Positions 1 to 12,164 of a DNA stretch of 64,000 bases are shown here, piece after piece. Source of the stretch: Phocoena phocoena. Its lineage: Eukaryota; Chordata; Mammalia; Artiodactyla; Phocoenidae. Numbering within the stretch: the stretch's first letter is position 1; each line of letters starts with the position of its first letter. The stretch is from NCBI RefSeq assembly GCF_963924675.1, contig NC_089230.1, positions 682,001 through 746,000 of the forward strand, given 5' to 3'. Below the pieces are notes generated by a model. It saw only the letters and a program-made list of their open reading frames with translations. It did not search any database and was not told where the DNA came from. The translations under genes were made by a program, and so were the position numbers.

Positions 1-1655
1 GCAGTGCTAAATGTCTTTGTGATAGAAACTTCTAACAGAACCCCTCATTGTTCCAAAGTCCTGTGTTTTGTCTGAGCACAGTGGTCAGAAGATCTCTGTG
101 AAGGAGCAACACTTCTTCAGTGATGGGCTCACGGTGTGTTTAACGGGCTTTGTCTCTTAGTACCGTATTTATCTGATTTAAGCTACATGCTACCCGTTCA
201 CTGACATTTTTCCGAGGTCAGGGTGAACCTTAGAATCCCCAGGCTTCCTTTTCAGTATGGAGTACTCTTCTGTCTTATTGACTCTCTGGTGCATCTCACA
301 CTGATGTTTAAAATTGTGTCCATAGAACGAAATACTGGACTCAAGCTTTGGTTTTAAAACATATACTAAATGGTCCATCAAACAGCCATTTGAAATTTCT
401 ACTTGAGTTCTAATCCAGGCCTATTAACATTTAACATGCATGTTTAGGCATAGAGGGTGGCTTGATCCATTTCCTGACCAACAGAGAGGGGCCTGGAAAG
501 TTCACCTTCCACGGCTGAGGTGTCTGCGTCTTGGGTGGTGATACTTACCTCCTAGTAGGGGCAGGGGGGTAAAAACATGCAAGGGCTGGCTTTGTGGTGG
601 GCACCTTATAAATGTTCCCCTCTCCACAAGAGACAAAGCAAGTAATACCATGGGTGTACTACCGCAGGGAAAAGTTACACACGACAAACTAGTGGGGTAG
701 GTGCGTGGCTCTAATTCCTCTGAATCTTGCAGATTTAACGCTACAGCTAAAATGGCTGCCCTCCCCCTAAAATGGCTGCCCTCCCCCTCCAACCCTTTCC
801 TCTTTTTCTTTATTATTATTTTTCATCTCATGAATTTCAGGTGACTTACCTGGATTTGAATACATGCGTGTAGTTCTAAGCCAGATCCTCCAAGCCCCTT
901 CTTCCTGGTTGTGTGGTCAGCGCTGGCCGCTCCCTGGTGGCTGGTGATGCCCAGCCCTGCCCAAGGTTGTTCTTGCTGGACTGTGGAGAGAGGGACCCGC
1001 CAGCCCCGCACGCCTGCTGGGGCGCTCGAAAGTCCAGCCCTCGTGAGGATCAGCTGTGTCCATGAGCGTCGGCAAAGGGAGCGTTAGCTCCTGCACCTCA
1101 GGAGGGTGACGTGGCGCTCCTGGGACTTATTCAGGAACTGATTCAAAGTGGCTGGCATGGTGCTGACTTTATTCCAGGGACATAGCATAACTTTGGGGAA
1201 AGCAGGAGACAGATCCCATGACTAGTTTTTTCTTGTTTAATAAATTTTAATTGAGAGAGATATTATCCTCTTTCCAAAATGAAAGCTTTGAGCCCCTCAG
1301 AATAAGTTACGAGATATGGTTCAAAAGTAGTGATTTTCATCATTGACATTTGCTCAACTGTCAGAGTAAGACTTGTGAGTCTTTTGGAAGAAGATTATAC
1401 TTGTACTAATGGAATTATTATTAGCAATGCATGCGGCTAAGAGTCGGGCTCTGAAAATGAAGGGGGAATCCTACCAGCTCAGGAGGAGCAGGGCCTCCAC
1501 AGGGCGGCTGGGACCCGAGAGGCTGTTAGGATGCTGCTACGGTCCTGCCGGGAAACGCAGCTGTGCCAAGTGGGCCTGGTCCAGTGTGGCTCCGGAGGGC
1601 GGTTGTCAGCTTTGGGCTTATTGGACATGCGGAGGGCATTGGTGTATTTGTCTTA
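1..1655. other. Unassigned sequence, no gene seen
   Basis: No exon, repeat family or RNA gene was recognised. Open frames are all under 100 codons and lack family motifs. The only local structure is a 20 bp tandem duplication at 748-787. Base composition is mixed, with a more GC-rich patch around 860-1120. Confidence 0.5.
748..787. repeat. 20 bp unit, two tandem copies
   Basis: Two identical adjacent copies (748-767 and 768-787) of a unit beginning TAAAATGGCTGCC and ending in a C-run. A third partial match to the C-rich end follows. This looks like recent replication slippage and has no coding meaning. Confidence 0.85.
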
Positions 1656-1672
1656 AGATATATCCATTTAGA

Positions 1673-1868
1673 GGGCTTCCCTGGTGGCGCAGTGGTTGAG
1701 AGTCCGCCTGCCGATGCAGGGGACACGGGTTCGTGCCCCGGTCCGGGAAGATCCCACATGCCGCGGAGCGGCTGGGCCCGTGAGCCGTGGCCGCTGAGCC
1801 TGCGCGTCCGGAGCCTGTGCTCCGCAATGGGAGAGGCCGCAACAGTGAGGAAAAAAAAAAAAAAGAAA
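1673..1868 (+). mobile_element. CHR-type tRNA-derived SINE, short form
   Basis: A near-complete SINE. It starts GGGCTTCCCTGGTGGC and carries an A-box-like TGGCGCAGTGG and a B-box-like GGTTCGTGCCC, the internal Pol III promoter inherited from a tRNA. It ends in an A-rich tail. A 17 bp target-site duplication, AGATATATCCATTTAGA at 1656-1672 and the same with one change at 1869-1885, proves retrotransposition. CHR-type SINEs are known from cetaceans and relatives. The copy is non-coding and was mobilised by L1 machinery. Open frames across it (for example reading GFPGGAVVE) recur in every copy and are shadows. Confidence 0.95.
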
Positions 1869-1885
1869 AGATATATCCGTTTAGA

Positions 1886-3053
1886 TACTTCACTGTTGAG
1901 GTGGGAATAAGTTCATAGTTAATCTATCATTGCTGAGGTGATAGCCAAGCAAGACCGTGATTTCTGGCAAAAAAGATGCATGGTATTGAAACCAGAGATC
2001 AAAAGAAGACAGAGGAGCATGACGTAGAGGGACGGGTGCCCTGGGTGAGAGTGTGGTCTGGGGTAGGGCTGCAGACCCAGGAGAAGTGCAGGAAAGAAGG
2101 TCAGGGAACTTGTAGGTGAGCCACGGAGGAAAACCGCTCCACACGGCTTTCCTCTGAGGACAAAAGTGCATGAAATTTGTTGGCAGGTATAACAGAGAGT
2201 CACAAATATACCTTTGCCTCATGCCATCAAATTTATCTTACATTAATATCACAATCACCAATTTCATCTGATGTCAATGATAAAATAATGAAATGATGGC
2301 ATTAATGAAAGAATATAAGAGCCCTTTCTTACTGACAGTAGATTTTAGGGTATTTAGTAGGTATTCATTTTCGGTTTTCCAGTTCTGTACCATGTGGGGT
2401 TTATTATGGAATATTCTGCTTTGGTCTTTCCAGCGTTACTGGGTTGCATTTAACCATGTCACTAATGTTACCCTAGAACACAGAGGAGAAACATGGCAGA
2501 CCTCAAATAGTTTATGCAAAGAGACAAGATATAGGTGGAGTCCAGAGCGCGGCGTGGTTTAGTACCTGGTGGGGGAAGAACCAGGAGTAGTTACGGGACA
2601 TGCGCCCGATGCTGGGACGGCTGTCCTTCCCCTGCAGCCTGGCAGTACCCGGGGAAAGAGAGGGGAAAGTAAAGAAATGGAAATCTGAAAAATGATTTCG
2701 CTTTAAGAAAGTGATCACTATCTTCTTATAGTGGACATTTAAGTTGTTCCTGGTGTTGTGAGTAATATTCTGATGTACATATTTGAGTACACAGGGGTTT
2801 CTGTATCTAGATTTATCTTCTCAAGATTATTAGGATAGTAGCGCTGAGTAAAATAGCGAAACTCTGAAAGGATTCTGATAAATATAGACGAATATTTCTC
2901 GAAGAGTTTTTTGTTTCCTTACCACATTCAAGTATTAATACCTTCATTATCTTCTTAAACTCATTATCAAGAAATAGTATCCCATTATTTTGATTTGCCT
3001 TTCTTTGACTATTAGGGAGAATATGCATTATCTCATATGCTGTTGGGTATTTG

Positions 3054-3060
<7 letters not shown>
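1886..3060. other. Unassigned, with a possible L1 scrap
   Basis: No gene is recognised. Around 2735-2790 the text resembles an antisense L1 ORF2 end, but it is too short to be sure. A 31 bp sequence at 2273-2303 is repeated at 3591-3621 (see findings). Confidence 0.4.
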
Positions 3061-3065
<5 letters not shown>

Positions 3066-3084
<19 letters not shown>

Positions 3085-3276
3085 GTGGTACGCGGGCCTC
3101 TCACCGCTGCGGCCTCTCCCATTGCGGAGCACAGGCTCCGGATGTGCAGGCCCAGCGGCCATGGCTCACGAGCCCAGCCGCTCCGCGGCATGTGGGATCT
3201 TCCCGGACCGGGGCACGAACCCATGTCCCCTGCACGGGCAGGTGGACTCTCAACCACTGCGCCACCAGGGAAGCCC
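3066..3276 (-). mobile_element. CHR-type SINE, short form
   Basis: On the plus strand this reads as a T-run, then GTACGCGGGCCTCTCACC, and closes with CACCAGGGAAGCCC, which is the reverse complement of the SINE head. It is therefore on the minus strand with its A-tail at about 3066-3084. The body is close to the other short copies in this window, indicating a fairly young insertion. No clear target duplication was found because the left flank is T-rich. Confidence 0.95.
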
Positions 3277-5640
3277 TTCATTTCATTTTTAAATTGCTTG
3301 TTATATCCTTCATATCTTTATATTTTGGGCCCAAAGTTTTGCTTACTGATTGTTCTAGCTTTTAATTTAAAATTGACACTTTGTCCTTTGTATTAGAGTC
3401 AATGCTTTTTCCAGATTTGGTTTTGCTTTTTATTATCTTGTTTCCTCTTTTAAAAATTTTATTTACTAAAGAATATGAGGATGAAATTTAAATCCACCTG
3501 TTTTAATTGGGCCACGTTACTTTGAGAGTTATGGTTTAGCTCTTCCAAGGAAAAGGAACCTAAGTCTATACGTGGAAAAAGTCTGTACATGTCAATTATA
3601 AAATAATGAAATGATTGCATTTTTAAATGGAATTAAATTGAAAGTTTGTGATATTTATGATTGTTTTGTCAGTTTGGATCTGTAAGTCCCGTCTAAGTGC
3701 CTGTAACACACAGGAGCTGCTCTTGTGATGGTCTGGAGCAGCCGAGGGCAGGCTCGGGGAGCTTCCTGGAGAAGCTTACTGCTACCCGCTGTGCTGTTCC
3801 CACCACTGCTGCATGGCCAGGGCTCCTGGTCCTGGTCTCCCTCCGCAGGCAGACAGATTTCCTGCTTTTTAAAGACAACACACAGGATTGGCTGAGAATG
3901 GGTACACCTGTGTTCCGTAAAGAGCATAGATGATTTACTGAAAGTGTTTCTAGACCAGGAGGCACCAGGCACACTGGGTTTTCTTGTCTCCTTGCAAAGT
4001 GGTGAGAAAAACGCCCCGTTTCTAAGCCCTGTCTTCTGTCTGGGTCGCGTGGTCTAGATTACTCATTTGTGCTGAAATGTCTGTGTTTTATTTCTGTCTT
4101 ACTCCTTGTGTTTGTCCTGGTTCAAAGTTCGGTTTTTTTGCTGCCCGGTCCTCACTCGTTGACTTTTCTGGAAGGCTGTGCTCTCCCCCAAATTCTCTGG
4201 GAAAGCTGCCTGTGGGTTCCTTGTGCCCGTGACTTTGATCGTGGACTCAGGAGAAGGCAGGAGAGTCGAGCTGGATCCGCGTGCGTTGTGACCACAAAGA
4301 CCAGAAAAGTAGCTCAGGGGGAAGCAGCATTCAGGCACGTGGTCAAGTTGAGGGGGTCACGAAGAGTTACGTGTGAGCGTAAAATCCCTCGAAGCTGTTC
4401 TCGGCAGTGTGGGGAGACAGCAGCACACCTCTGGAAGACTAAATACGGCAAAGGTCACCGAAGGTCAGGAGCCAGTGGGCTGCCTGCAAACAGGGCAGGG
4501 GAGTCAGGAGCAGCCGTGCCCTGACCTCAGACTTACAGAGCCCTGCAGGGCGTAGGCTTGAGGACCCCACCATCATCGCGGCGATGAAAAGGGCTCACCT
4601 GCACGTCTGCATGTGGCCTGGCTCCCCCAGAATGAGACCCCAACTCCCTTCAGATCAGAAAGTGTTTCTTCAGTGCTTAGAATTAAATGTAGAGATAAGT
4701 ACATCCGACCCACACTATTAATAGATTTTCATAAATTTAGGAACAATCTGAGGGTAAGTGGTATTTAAGGTTTTTGTAAATGTTTTAAGGACTTTGATAT
4801 ATTAAAATATCTGATTCTGATTTGAGGTGTGGACTGGCCTTAGACTCATGACTTTTCAATTGAGAAAAATGGGAAAATTTCACTCGGTTTGTGAGCAGCG
4901 TTTGCATTTTTAGGAGGGCTTGAGGGCCACCATGCTTATACGGTTTAGGTTTTTAGAGCTGTGAGAATTAAGAACTTGGGAGCGTTTTGGTTTTGTAGTT
5001 TTGTCATTTAAAGTATGCAAGAAAGGGTAGTATCTTAATTTGAAATGAATCGTGACAATTTTAAGACAATTTAAATGATATTAAATCATTGCCTCAGGGA
5101 TTTTAATCTGTTCATCACGAGTAGATTCAACGTAAACTGAAGGCCACTTTGCACGTGACCGTTAAAATCTGCTAGATTTATAAATATAATAAATAAGATA
5201 TTAAGTTAAACACTTAAGGAAACTAGGTTTTAAAATGTAAACCCTTAATAGATTGGATGATAATTTAAGAAAATGAAAATGAACACAAATCATTTTCTTC
5301 TGTATGAACCCTCTTGGCACGTCAAAAACTCACGTTGCCATGGCGTCCCAGCACCACCCTGGGTTGCATTGCTGGTCTTTCTGGCATTAACATTTCCTTT
5401 GTGGGATGGCGATTCACTGCGTGCCATGTGGGTGAAAGAGGGCCACACAGAGGGAACGGAGTCTTCTGCTCCTGGGATGGGTGCTGGGACGGTGCGTCAC
5501 TGTGCCAGGATCACAGCCCCAGAGCCGCCAGGGGCACCACTCTGCCTTTACACCCAAGTTGCAGTGCCACATCCCACGCAGAAACGCTTACATACGTGGG
5601 ACCTGACATGAAAGAACTCTGTGTTTTCTCTCAGTTCCAC
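3277..5640. other. Unassigned, no gene seen
   Basis: Mostly AT-rich flanks around a more GC-rich middle (3700-4650). The longest frame is 151 codons on the plus strand at 4069-4524. It starts with a hydrophobic stretch but resembles no family, has no splice or poly-A context that I can defend, and is probably chance. Confidence 0.4.
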
Positions 5641-5644
5641 TTCT

Positions 5645-5762
5645 TTTTTTTTCCGGCTGCACCACACAGCATGTGGGACCTTAGTTCCCCGACCAGGGAT
5701 CGAGCCCATTCCCTCAGCAGTGGAAGCGCAGAGTCTTAACTACTGGACCACCAGGGAAGCCC
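5645..5762 (-). mobile_element. tRNA-derived SINE, very short form
   Basis: About 118 bp. It opens on the plus strand with a T-run and CCGGCTGCACCACACAGC and ends with ACCACCAGGGAAGCCCC. It has the tRNA-related head and a shortened body, like the copy at 47791-47910. The two differ from the ~200 bp form and probably represent another subfamily (CHRS or Bov-tA-like; the name is inferred). Confidence 0.85.
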
Positions 5763-6551
5763 CTCCTCTTCTTAATAAGACTCGGAACCTTAGATGAAAC
5801 AACAAAGACCACATAGGGAAGAAAACCCTCAGGCCCCGTCAGTTATCGCGAAGGTGCGTTAATTCATAAGGAAATGTGAAATCATTGATCTCTTTTTGTT
5901 TCTACTCAGGAATATGCATTATGGAAAAGTAACCATCTTGATCTTATTTTCCTGGGAGAGAAAATGACCAAGTCCTCTGTTCTCTTCCTCAGCATATGAG
6001 AATGGGTTTCCCACGGCGGTGGCCGTGACATCATTTATTTCCCAACTTCATGTCTTTACGGATTCCAGCGGGTGTAGGTGCGTTTGCATTTTCAGTCTGC
6101 GCGTGGCTGTCTTGTTCTATGCACCCCTCCCCCATAATTTGTATGTCGACGTCTCCTGGAATAGACTGGCTTTATCGTCTCTTTTTCAAGTTGCCCAGAT
6201 TATTGTTGGAGTTGCAGCCTCAAACTGACATAGAAAAAGAGGTGCTGATGGGGAGAAGTTCCTAAGAGTGTCCTGACATTGCTGAGCCAGGGCCAGCCAG
6301 GCAGCTCACGGGGGGGCTTCTTAAGGTCTCGTCCGGCCCAGGGCAACTGCATTGTTTCAGAGGGTGGCACATGTGGAGGCCAAAATTGGTTTCTCAATCC
6401 ATCTCCTTTAGTCTTGTGGTTATAGGCAAATACTTTCCAGATTTTTGCAATCGAATGTTTGTGGCTGGTGCTTGTTTGTGATGTTATAATTTTCATCTTT
6501 TATTTATTTATTTTTTGGTTGGAGACTGCTAGGGAGGCACCACTTGGGATT
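5763..6551. other. Unassigned, no gene seen
   Basis: No recognisable gene or named repeat. Short frames on both strands have no motifs. The right end is the target sequence of the next SINE. Confidence 0.4.
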
Positions 6552-6571
6552 CTGAGACTGGTTCCATTTTA

Positions 6572-6946
6572 TTTTATTTTTTTAAAAATTTATTTATTTT
6601 ATTTTTGGCTGTGTCGGGTCTTTGTTGCTGCGCACGGGCTTTCTCTAGCTGTGGCGAGCAGGGGCTGCTCTTCATTGCGGTGCGCAGGTTTCTCATTGCG
6701 GAGGCTTCTCGTTGCAGAGCACGGGCTCTAGGCACGCGGGCTTCAGTAGTTGTGGCTCACGGGCTCAGTAGTTGTGGCTCGTAGGCTCAGCGCTTGTGGC
6801 TCGTGGGCTCTAGAGCGCAGGCTCAGTAGTTGTGGTGCACGGGCTTAGTTGCTCTGTGGCATGTGGGATCTTCCCGGACCAGGGCTCGAACCCGTGTCCC
6901 CTGCATTAACCGGTGGATTCTTAACCACTGCACCACCAGGGAAGCC
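6572..6946 (-). mobile_element. CHR-type SINE, long form
   Basis: A minus-strand element of about 375 bp, ending on the plus strand with CACCACCAGGGAAGCCC. The body contains several imperfect repeats of the CAGTAGTTGTGGCTC type that distinguish long copies. A 20 bp target duplication is present at 6552-6571 and 6947-6966, around CTGGTTCCATTTTA, with one mismatch. Confidence 0.93.
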
Positions 6947-7021
6947 CTGAGCCTGGTTCCATTTTAACCTAGAAGTCACCATAGAACTAAAACTATTTAA
7001 GAAGAACTTAAGGAGATCTCC

Positions 7022-7475
7022 TGTGATAATTAGTTTTATGTGTTGACGCCTGGTGAGGGATGCCAGACAGCTGGTAAAGCGTCATTTCTGGGTGTGTCTG
7101 GGAGGGTGTCTCCAGGAGAGATGAGCATTTGAGCTGGTGAACCGAGTAAAGACTGCCCTTCCCACTGTGGGGCGGGGCCTCACTCAAACTACTGAGGGCC
7201 TGGAAAGAACAAAAAAGGGGAAGGAAGGATGAATTCCCCTCTCCCCTTGAGCTGGGCGTCCACCTTCTCCCACCTCAGACCTCAGGCCTGGTCCTCAGGC
7301 CTCCACCCTGGACTGCATGACACCACCAGCTGCCCTGGGTCTCAGCCTGCAGACAGTGGATCCTAGGACTTCTCAGCCGCCGTAACCACGTGAGCCAGTT
7401 CTAGAATAAATCTCCTCGTATGTAATGAGTCTATATCTGTCCTGTTGGTTCTGTTTCTCTGGAGAACCTAACACA
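7022..7475 (+). mobile_element. Solo LTR, MaLR/ERVL-like
   Basis: A 454 bp unit that begins TGTGATAATTAG and ends CTAACACA, so it has the TG...CA ends of an LTR. It is flanked by a perfect 5 bp duplication, TCTCC (7017-7021 and 7476-7480). An AATAAA-type poly-A signal lies near 7406. No internal proviral sequence adjoins it, so it is a solo LTR left by recombination or an old truncated copy. The 5 bp duplication and the text resemble ERVL/MaLR LTRs. The exact subfamily is not assigned. Confidence 0.7.
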
Positions 7476-7480
7476 TCTCC

Positions 7481-8205
7481 TTATTCGGAATTTCCTTATT
7501 CCTGTTTCGTTACTCCTAAAGTTTAAATGCTTTTGGTACCAAAATAGAAACGCGCCCTGTCCCCTCCCATACAAGCAGTCTTGTCAGGGTGCCTTACGCT
7601 GTAGCCCCCTGTGCCTGGATTTCTCGCTTTCGTAGGAAAATGCATTCAATCGGTTTCTCAGCGGACAATCCTGATATGTGCACAGCAGTCCGCTCACGCC
7701 AGGGCTCACGGCATCCCTGGTCCTTTCCCACTGATGCCAGGAATCCCCAGCCCCCCGAGGAGCAGTGCCACAGCCCGACGTGCCCTGATTCACTTCCAGA
7801 TGCCCCGGGTGAGCACCAGGTCAGCGCAGGCCCCCACGGAGTCCCAGCCGCAGCCGTGCCCAGTTCCCTCCAGTTCTCGCGTTGTCTGAGGGGCTGCTCC
7901 GCCCGGGCCACTGTGTGCCTTTCAAAAAACTTTTCAATGAAACCAAGCAAGCATATTAAATATTCCTCTGTCATTCGAATGGAGTCCTCAGTTTGAATTC
8001 CCACACTCTGTGTTACCGCACACGTTTATGGTCAAGCACAAACCATGGCTGGTACGTTCATTCTGCGCTCTCCTCACTGAGATCGGATATCTGTCTTTAG
8101 AAAACATTTCTCCAGCTTCATTTTGCTTCTTAGCTACCACTCTCTAAAGAGGAAGAGGTGCTAGGATGAGGACCAGATGGTAACCCTAATAATAGTGATA
8201 TTTAT
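7481..8205. other. Unassigned, no gene seen
   Basis: Overlapping frames of 135-136 codons exist on both strands at 7589-8004. Such mirror frames in GC-rich DNA are expected by chance. No domain, signal peptide or splice context is evident. Confidence 0.4.
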
Positions 8206-8209
8206 CAAC

Positions 8210-8465
8210 TGATTTTTAAAAACTTTGTTGGAGTGTAGCTGATACCCAGTGCTGTGTTAGTTTCAGGTGTATAGCAAAGCGATTCAGTTACACACATATC
8301 CACGCTTTTATTAAGATTCTTTTCTCATAAAGGTTATCACAGAATATTAAGCAGAGTTCCCTGTGCTGCATAGTAGGTCCTTGCAGGTCACCTGTCTCAC
8401 GTGAAGCAGTGAGTGTATGTTTCCCCCAGGCTCCTGACTTACCCCTCCCCCCTCAGCTGCTCTAT
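8210..8465 (-). mobile_element. L1 3' UTR fragment
   Basis: The text GCTGTGTTAGTTTCAGGTGT, then ATTCAGTTACACACA and AGTTCCCTGTGCTGC, matches the reverse strand of a cetartiodactyl L1 3' UTR as I know it. It is 5'-truncated and diverged, with no coding content. Confidence 0.75.
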
Positions 8466-11400
8466 AACTGCCGGGCTCTGAGCCGGGCGTTTGGTTAGTG
8501 CCGGTTGATCTAACAGTGTCAGCAAAAGTTAGCGGTGAGCAGCGCTGCTGTTTCTGTTTCTTCTATCTGAGGAACTTGGGCTCGGAGATGTTCCGTAATC
8601 TGTGTAATAATCACAGTAAAATAGAGACATTTTATATAAACGTGGTTAGGCTGTGGGCTTGGAGCCGTGGCCTCGTCAGGGTGTGCTCCCTCGCTCAGCC
8701 CTGCGAATCTGTCTCGTCGCCTGCGTTGTGGGGAGAAGGGCTCCCGTGCAGAGCTCCGTCCCCAGGACGTGATGCGCGTGTGGTGGGCGCACGAGGCCTC
8801 CCTTCCCGGTGGTTCAGTGAAAATTTATGAGTGGTCGTCCTCAAAATAGTTCTGTGTTTTCCTTTGAATGTAGCGTGTTTTGAGGGCCAGGAACACCATA
8901 AGAATGTGGTCTGGGTCCAGGAGGAGAGACGCCTGCTCTCTGTGACTTTGGCAGGTGCCAGGGTCACCAGCCCCCGGGTGACTTGACCCCTGCCCTCTCA
9001 GGGGCCCCGGGCCGGAGAAGAGGGCTGCTGTCTCCCAGAATTAACCCCAAGATTTTTAGAAATCGAAAGTAGCGCTTTATTAAGTGGTGCTATTTTCTGT
9101 TGGTTACGAAATGCTTTTCTTTGTTACCTAGCTGATCAAAGGGTTCCTTTTAATGTGTGATCATTCGCAGACCAAAACACTGGGCTGTTGAAGAAAACTT
9201 GATAATAAAGGTAAAGAATGAACTTATAATATCGGCTAATGAGAAACTGGAGCTTGGTTTACAAAACTCACTTTTTAGCGCTCAGCTTTTTAGGAACGGG
9301 TTGGTTACAGGAGGTAGGAGGCCCCTCTGTGTGCAGACCCAGACCTGCCAGCGTCCGTGGGATCAGTCAGCACCCACTGCTAAAGGAAGGAAGGAAGTCA
9401 TTGCATATATCATAGATGTTTAATATCTGGGGAAGGTATTTTTGGTAGATGGGCGTTAATGATCCCCTTAAAATATGAAACAAGTAATAGATCAGGGCGG
9501 GCAGTGTTCTGTCTAATTCGGAATAGGGTATCGATCGCCCGAGGTGTTTCTAATTCTGAATATTGTGGAGAACTAATACTGAAATTCAGTCTTCTGATGA
9601 TTGATTCAGGATAAAGTTTCATTTTGGTTGAAAATTTTACCAAAGAAAGTTAGGCTCTACATTTAGGAATTGGCCTTAAAGCCCAGGCAAAAGCACATTT
9701 AGCATTTCGTTGGGAAGGGAGCACTGCGTCTCTCTGCCAGGTCTTAGCTGCCAACAGGCGGAGTATGTCAGGACAAAGACGGTGCCGTTCAAGCAACACG
9801 AGGGTCCATCTCCCAGACCTGCAGTCTTCTAAAACCCCAGAGGTCACACGAAGCCCGGTACGGCTGAGTGACCTGACCTCGGCTGTAATTTCTCTAACTG
9901 GAGCAGCTCTCCTGGACTGCGCCTTCAGTCAAGGGGGCGTCTGAGACAACGGCTTACCTTCTGTTTTGTTTGCGCTTGGATTTCAACAGACGGCCGTGCA
10001 TGCACATGTCTTGACTTTTGTCAGGAAGTTCTCAAACGTGCCCATTTTGGGAAGTGGTAGGCGGGAGCGGGGACTCTGTGTGTGACACGAGTGGACCTGA
10101 GCCCCTCCGTGGGCACCGACAGTGTGTGTGTCCTTCAGCCCGTCCGCATCTCGGCGTCTGCAGCCTCAGCTGCGAGCAGTGGCCTTGGCGCTGGCTTAAG
10201 TGACACTGGGTTGATCTGTTCATTTTACCGGGAGTATTTCAAGAGCTCCCAGGACTGGTGGCAGCACCAGAGCCGGGCTAGGAAACAGGCAGAAGCCAGG
10301 GTGTCCACAGGGCTGGGAAGCAAGGGCCAGAGGAACTTTCCAGAAGCTGGGAGAGTCTGGCCAGGGCCACGCCCAGGACAGGTGGGTTCCAGCCGAGCCC
10401 TCCGTGCTGGAGTCAGACAGGAGCGCAGGTGTGTAGCCGTCTGGCCGCATCTGATGCCGTTCCCCGTCTACACTGGGCAGCGTGGCCAGAGCCCGGCAGA
10501 GGGGCCGCCCCCTGTATTTAGGTGTCGGGTGCCTGCAGTGGAGCCCGTAGGTTTCCCAGGACGAGGAAGAGCGGATCACCCACAAAGTGTCCAGTGCAGC
10601 GATGAAAGGAAGGGCCTCCTGGGAGTGAGAGCACAGCCCTTACGAGGGACGCTGCCCGCTGGTCATGGAGGTTAAATGTCACGTAGGTCCAGTTTTGGTG
10701 CCGGCCTGGCTCTTCTGAGGAAAGAGCTCGAGAAATGATGATTATCCTTTTAAACCTTCCTCCTACCCTCCTGCCCCCCAGGATCACAAAGTTAAGCCAG
10801 CCTGTGAACTTGGAAAATAGATTTCCTTATCCTCATGGTTTGGATTTTAAATTTTAGATTTTAATTAACCTCAGTCCTTAAAAATGACATTGACAGGAAA
10901 AAGGCTTTTGCTACCACGTCTAACTACGTGAACCATTTCTCCTAGCTTTTTGTCTCTTGTGAAAAAACAGATCCTTACAGACTCCTTTCATTCTTGATGA
11001 CAACAGTTAGAAAAAATCCTGCTTGACATTTTCAGTAGACAGCAGTCTGTGCTTAGTTAGAGATGCACTGATGTCAGCAGACGCACGCTGTGCTTAGTTA
11101 GGGATGTACTGATGTCAGCAGACGCACGCTTTGAAACTGAAGCCTGTTCAGTCTGATTTGGCGCAGTTGAAACTTTGAAGCAGCGGCATCACTTTGCATC
11201 AGAAGTAGCTGCTCCTGTCAGACCTGTGGCCACCGCGGCTGCTTGCTGTCACCTTCTGACTTTTTCTTTCTTTAAAATTGACTCCTTTTCCTCTTTGAGT
11301 CAGTGATTCTCCTCCCTGGATGCTCTTAGAATTGCAGGAGGTCCCCAGCAGACCTCCCTAAGGAGGAGATTAATCCCCCAACCAAGGAGTTTAAGCCAAA

Positions 11401-12160
11401 GTCTTGGCCGTGTCATGGGGGTCCTGGGGTGCTGGGGGTAGGGTGGCCCCGGGTGAACCCCGTCTTCTTGGTGCAGGTTTTCTCCGGGCGGCTGTACGTT
11501 GTGTGCTGATTCTGAGTGCTTGGTCCTTTCCCTCACCTTAGACTCCCGTCTCTGGGCCTCTTATCCCCTTTAGACCCAGGTTCCATTTGCTGCTGGGCCT
11601 TCCCGCCGGAAGCCCTCAGCGTTTCCAGCTCCACGTTCCGACTCCAGACCAAGTGTTTTGTCCCAGGAGCTGGCCCCTGGATGGGTCCTTCCTTGTTTGA
11701 CTGTCTGACCGCCGCCCACCCGGGAGCCGTGCCCTTGGTCTCCATCCCCACCTCGTTCACTGGCCATCAGACATAATCCAATCGACTATCGATCTACGTG
11801 TGATTTCTCCTCCACTCATCCTCTCTGCTCCCCACTTCACTTCTGGCAGGTTGTACAGACACTTCTTACCCACCTTCCCCATGCCTGGACTTCCATTCTG
11901 CAGCAGGTCCCGTCGCGCGCCTCCTGCCCCCCGTCCCTCACCCCTCCCCTTTAATCATGGCCATGCTTGCCGTGGACGGTGAGACCCCGTGTGCCATGAT
12001 GTGTGAGGGCGAGACCGGACTCCTGATTCCTGCTGGCCGGCCTTGCCGTCTGCCTGCTGCCCTGGATTCATCCTCTTTGTGGTTGGAAGGGTCCTGGCAT
12101 AGGTTTCTGCCCCGTCAACTCCCCTCCTTGCACTGCTTTATAGCAGCATTCCCGCAGTTT
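8466..12160. other. Long unassigned GC-leaning stretch
   Basis: About 3.7 kb with no recognised repeat, RNA or gene. The longest frame is 197 codons at 10082-10675 on the plus strand. It starts mid-sequence, has no domain, and is paralleled by frames on the other strand, so I do not call it. A 41 bp tandem duplication sits at 11048-11129. A real exon of a lineage-specific or non-coding gene could be missed here by eye. Confidence 0.4.
11048..11129. repeat. 41 bp unit, two tandem copies
   Basis: Copies at 11048-11088 and 11089-11129 begin TGTGCTTAGTTAG and end CAGCAGACGCACGC, with two substitutions between them. This is a simple local duplication, old enough to have diverged slightly. Confidence 0.9.
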
Positions 12161-12164
12161 TGAT

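Noticed and set aside
1680..1745. tRNA gene
   Set aside because: The A-box and B-box belong to the SINE head; no cloverleaf with proper acceptor stem is formed.
3033..3281. Recurrent frame reading GFPGGAVVESPPADAGD at many positions (also 48469, 53185, 57555)
   Set aside because: It is the translation of the CHR SINE sense strand; the copies look like a conserved protein family only because the SINE is repeated.
10082..10675. 197-codon plus-strand frame
   Set aside because: No recognisable domain, mirrored by minus-strand frames, and no promoter or poly-A context.
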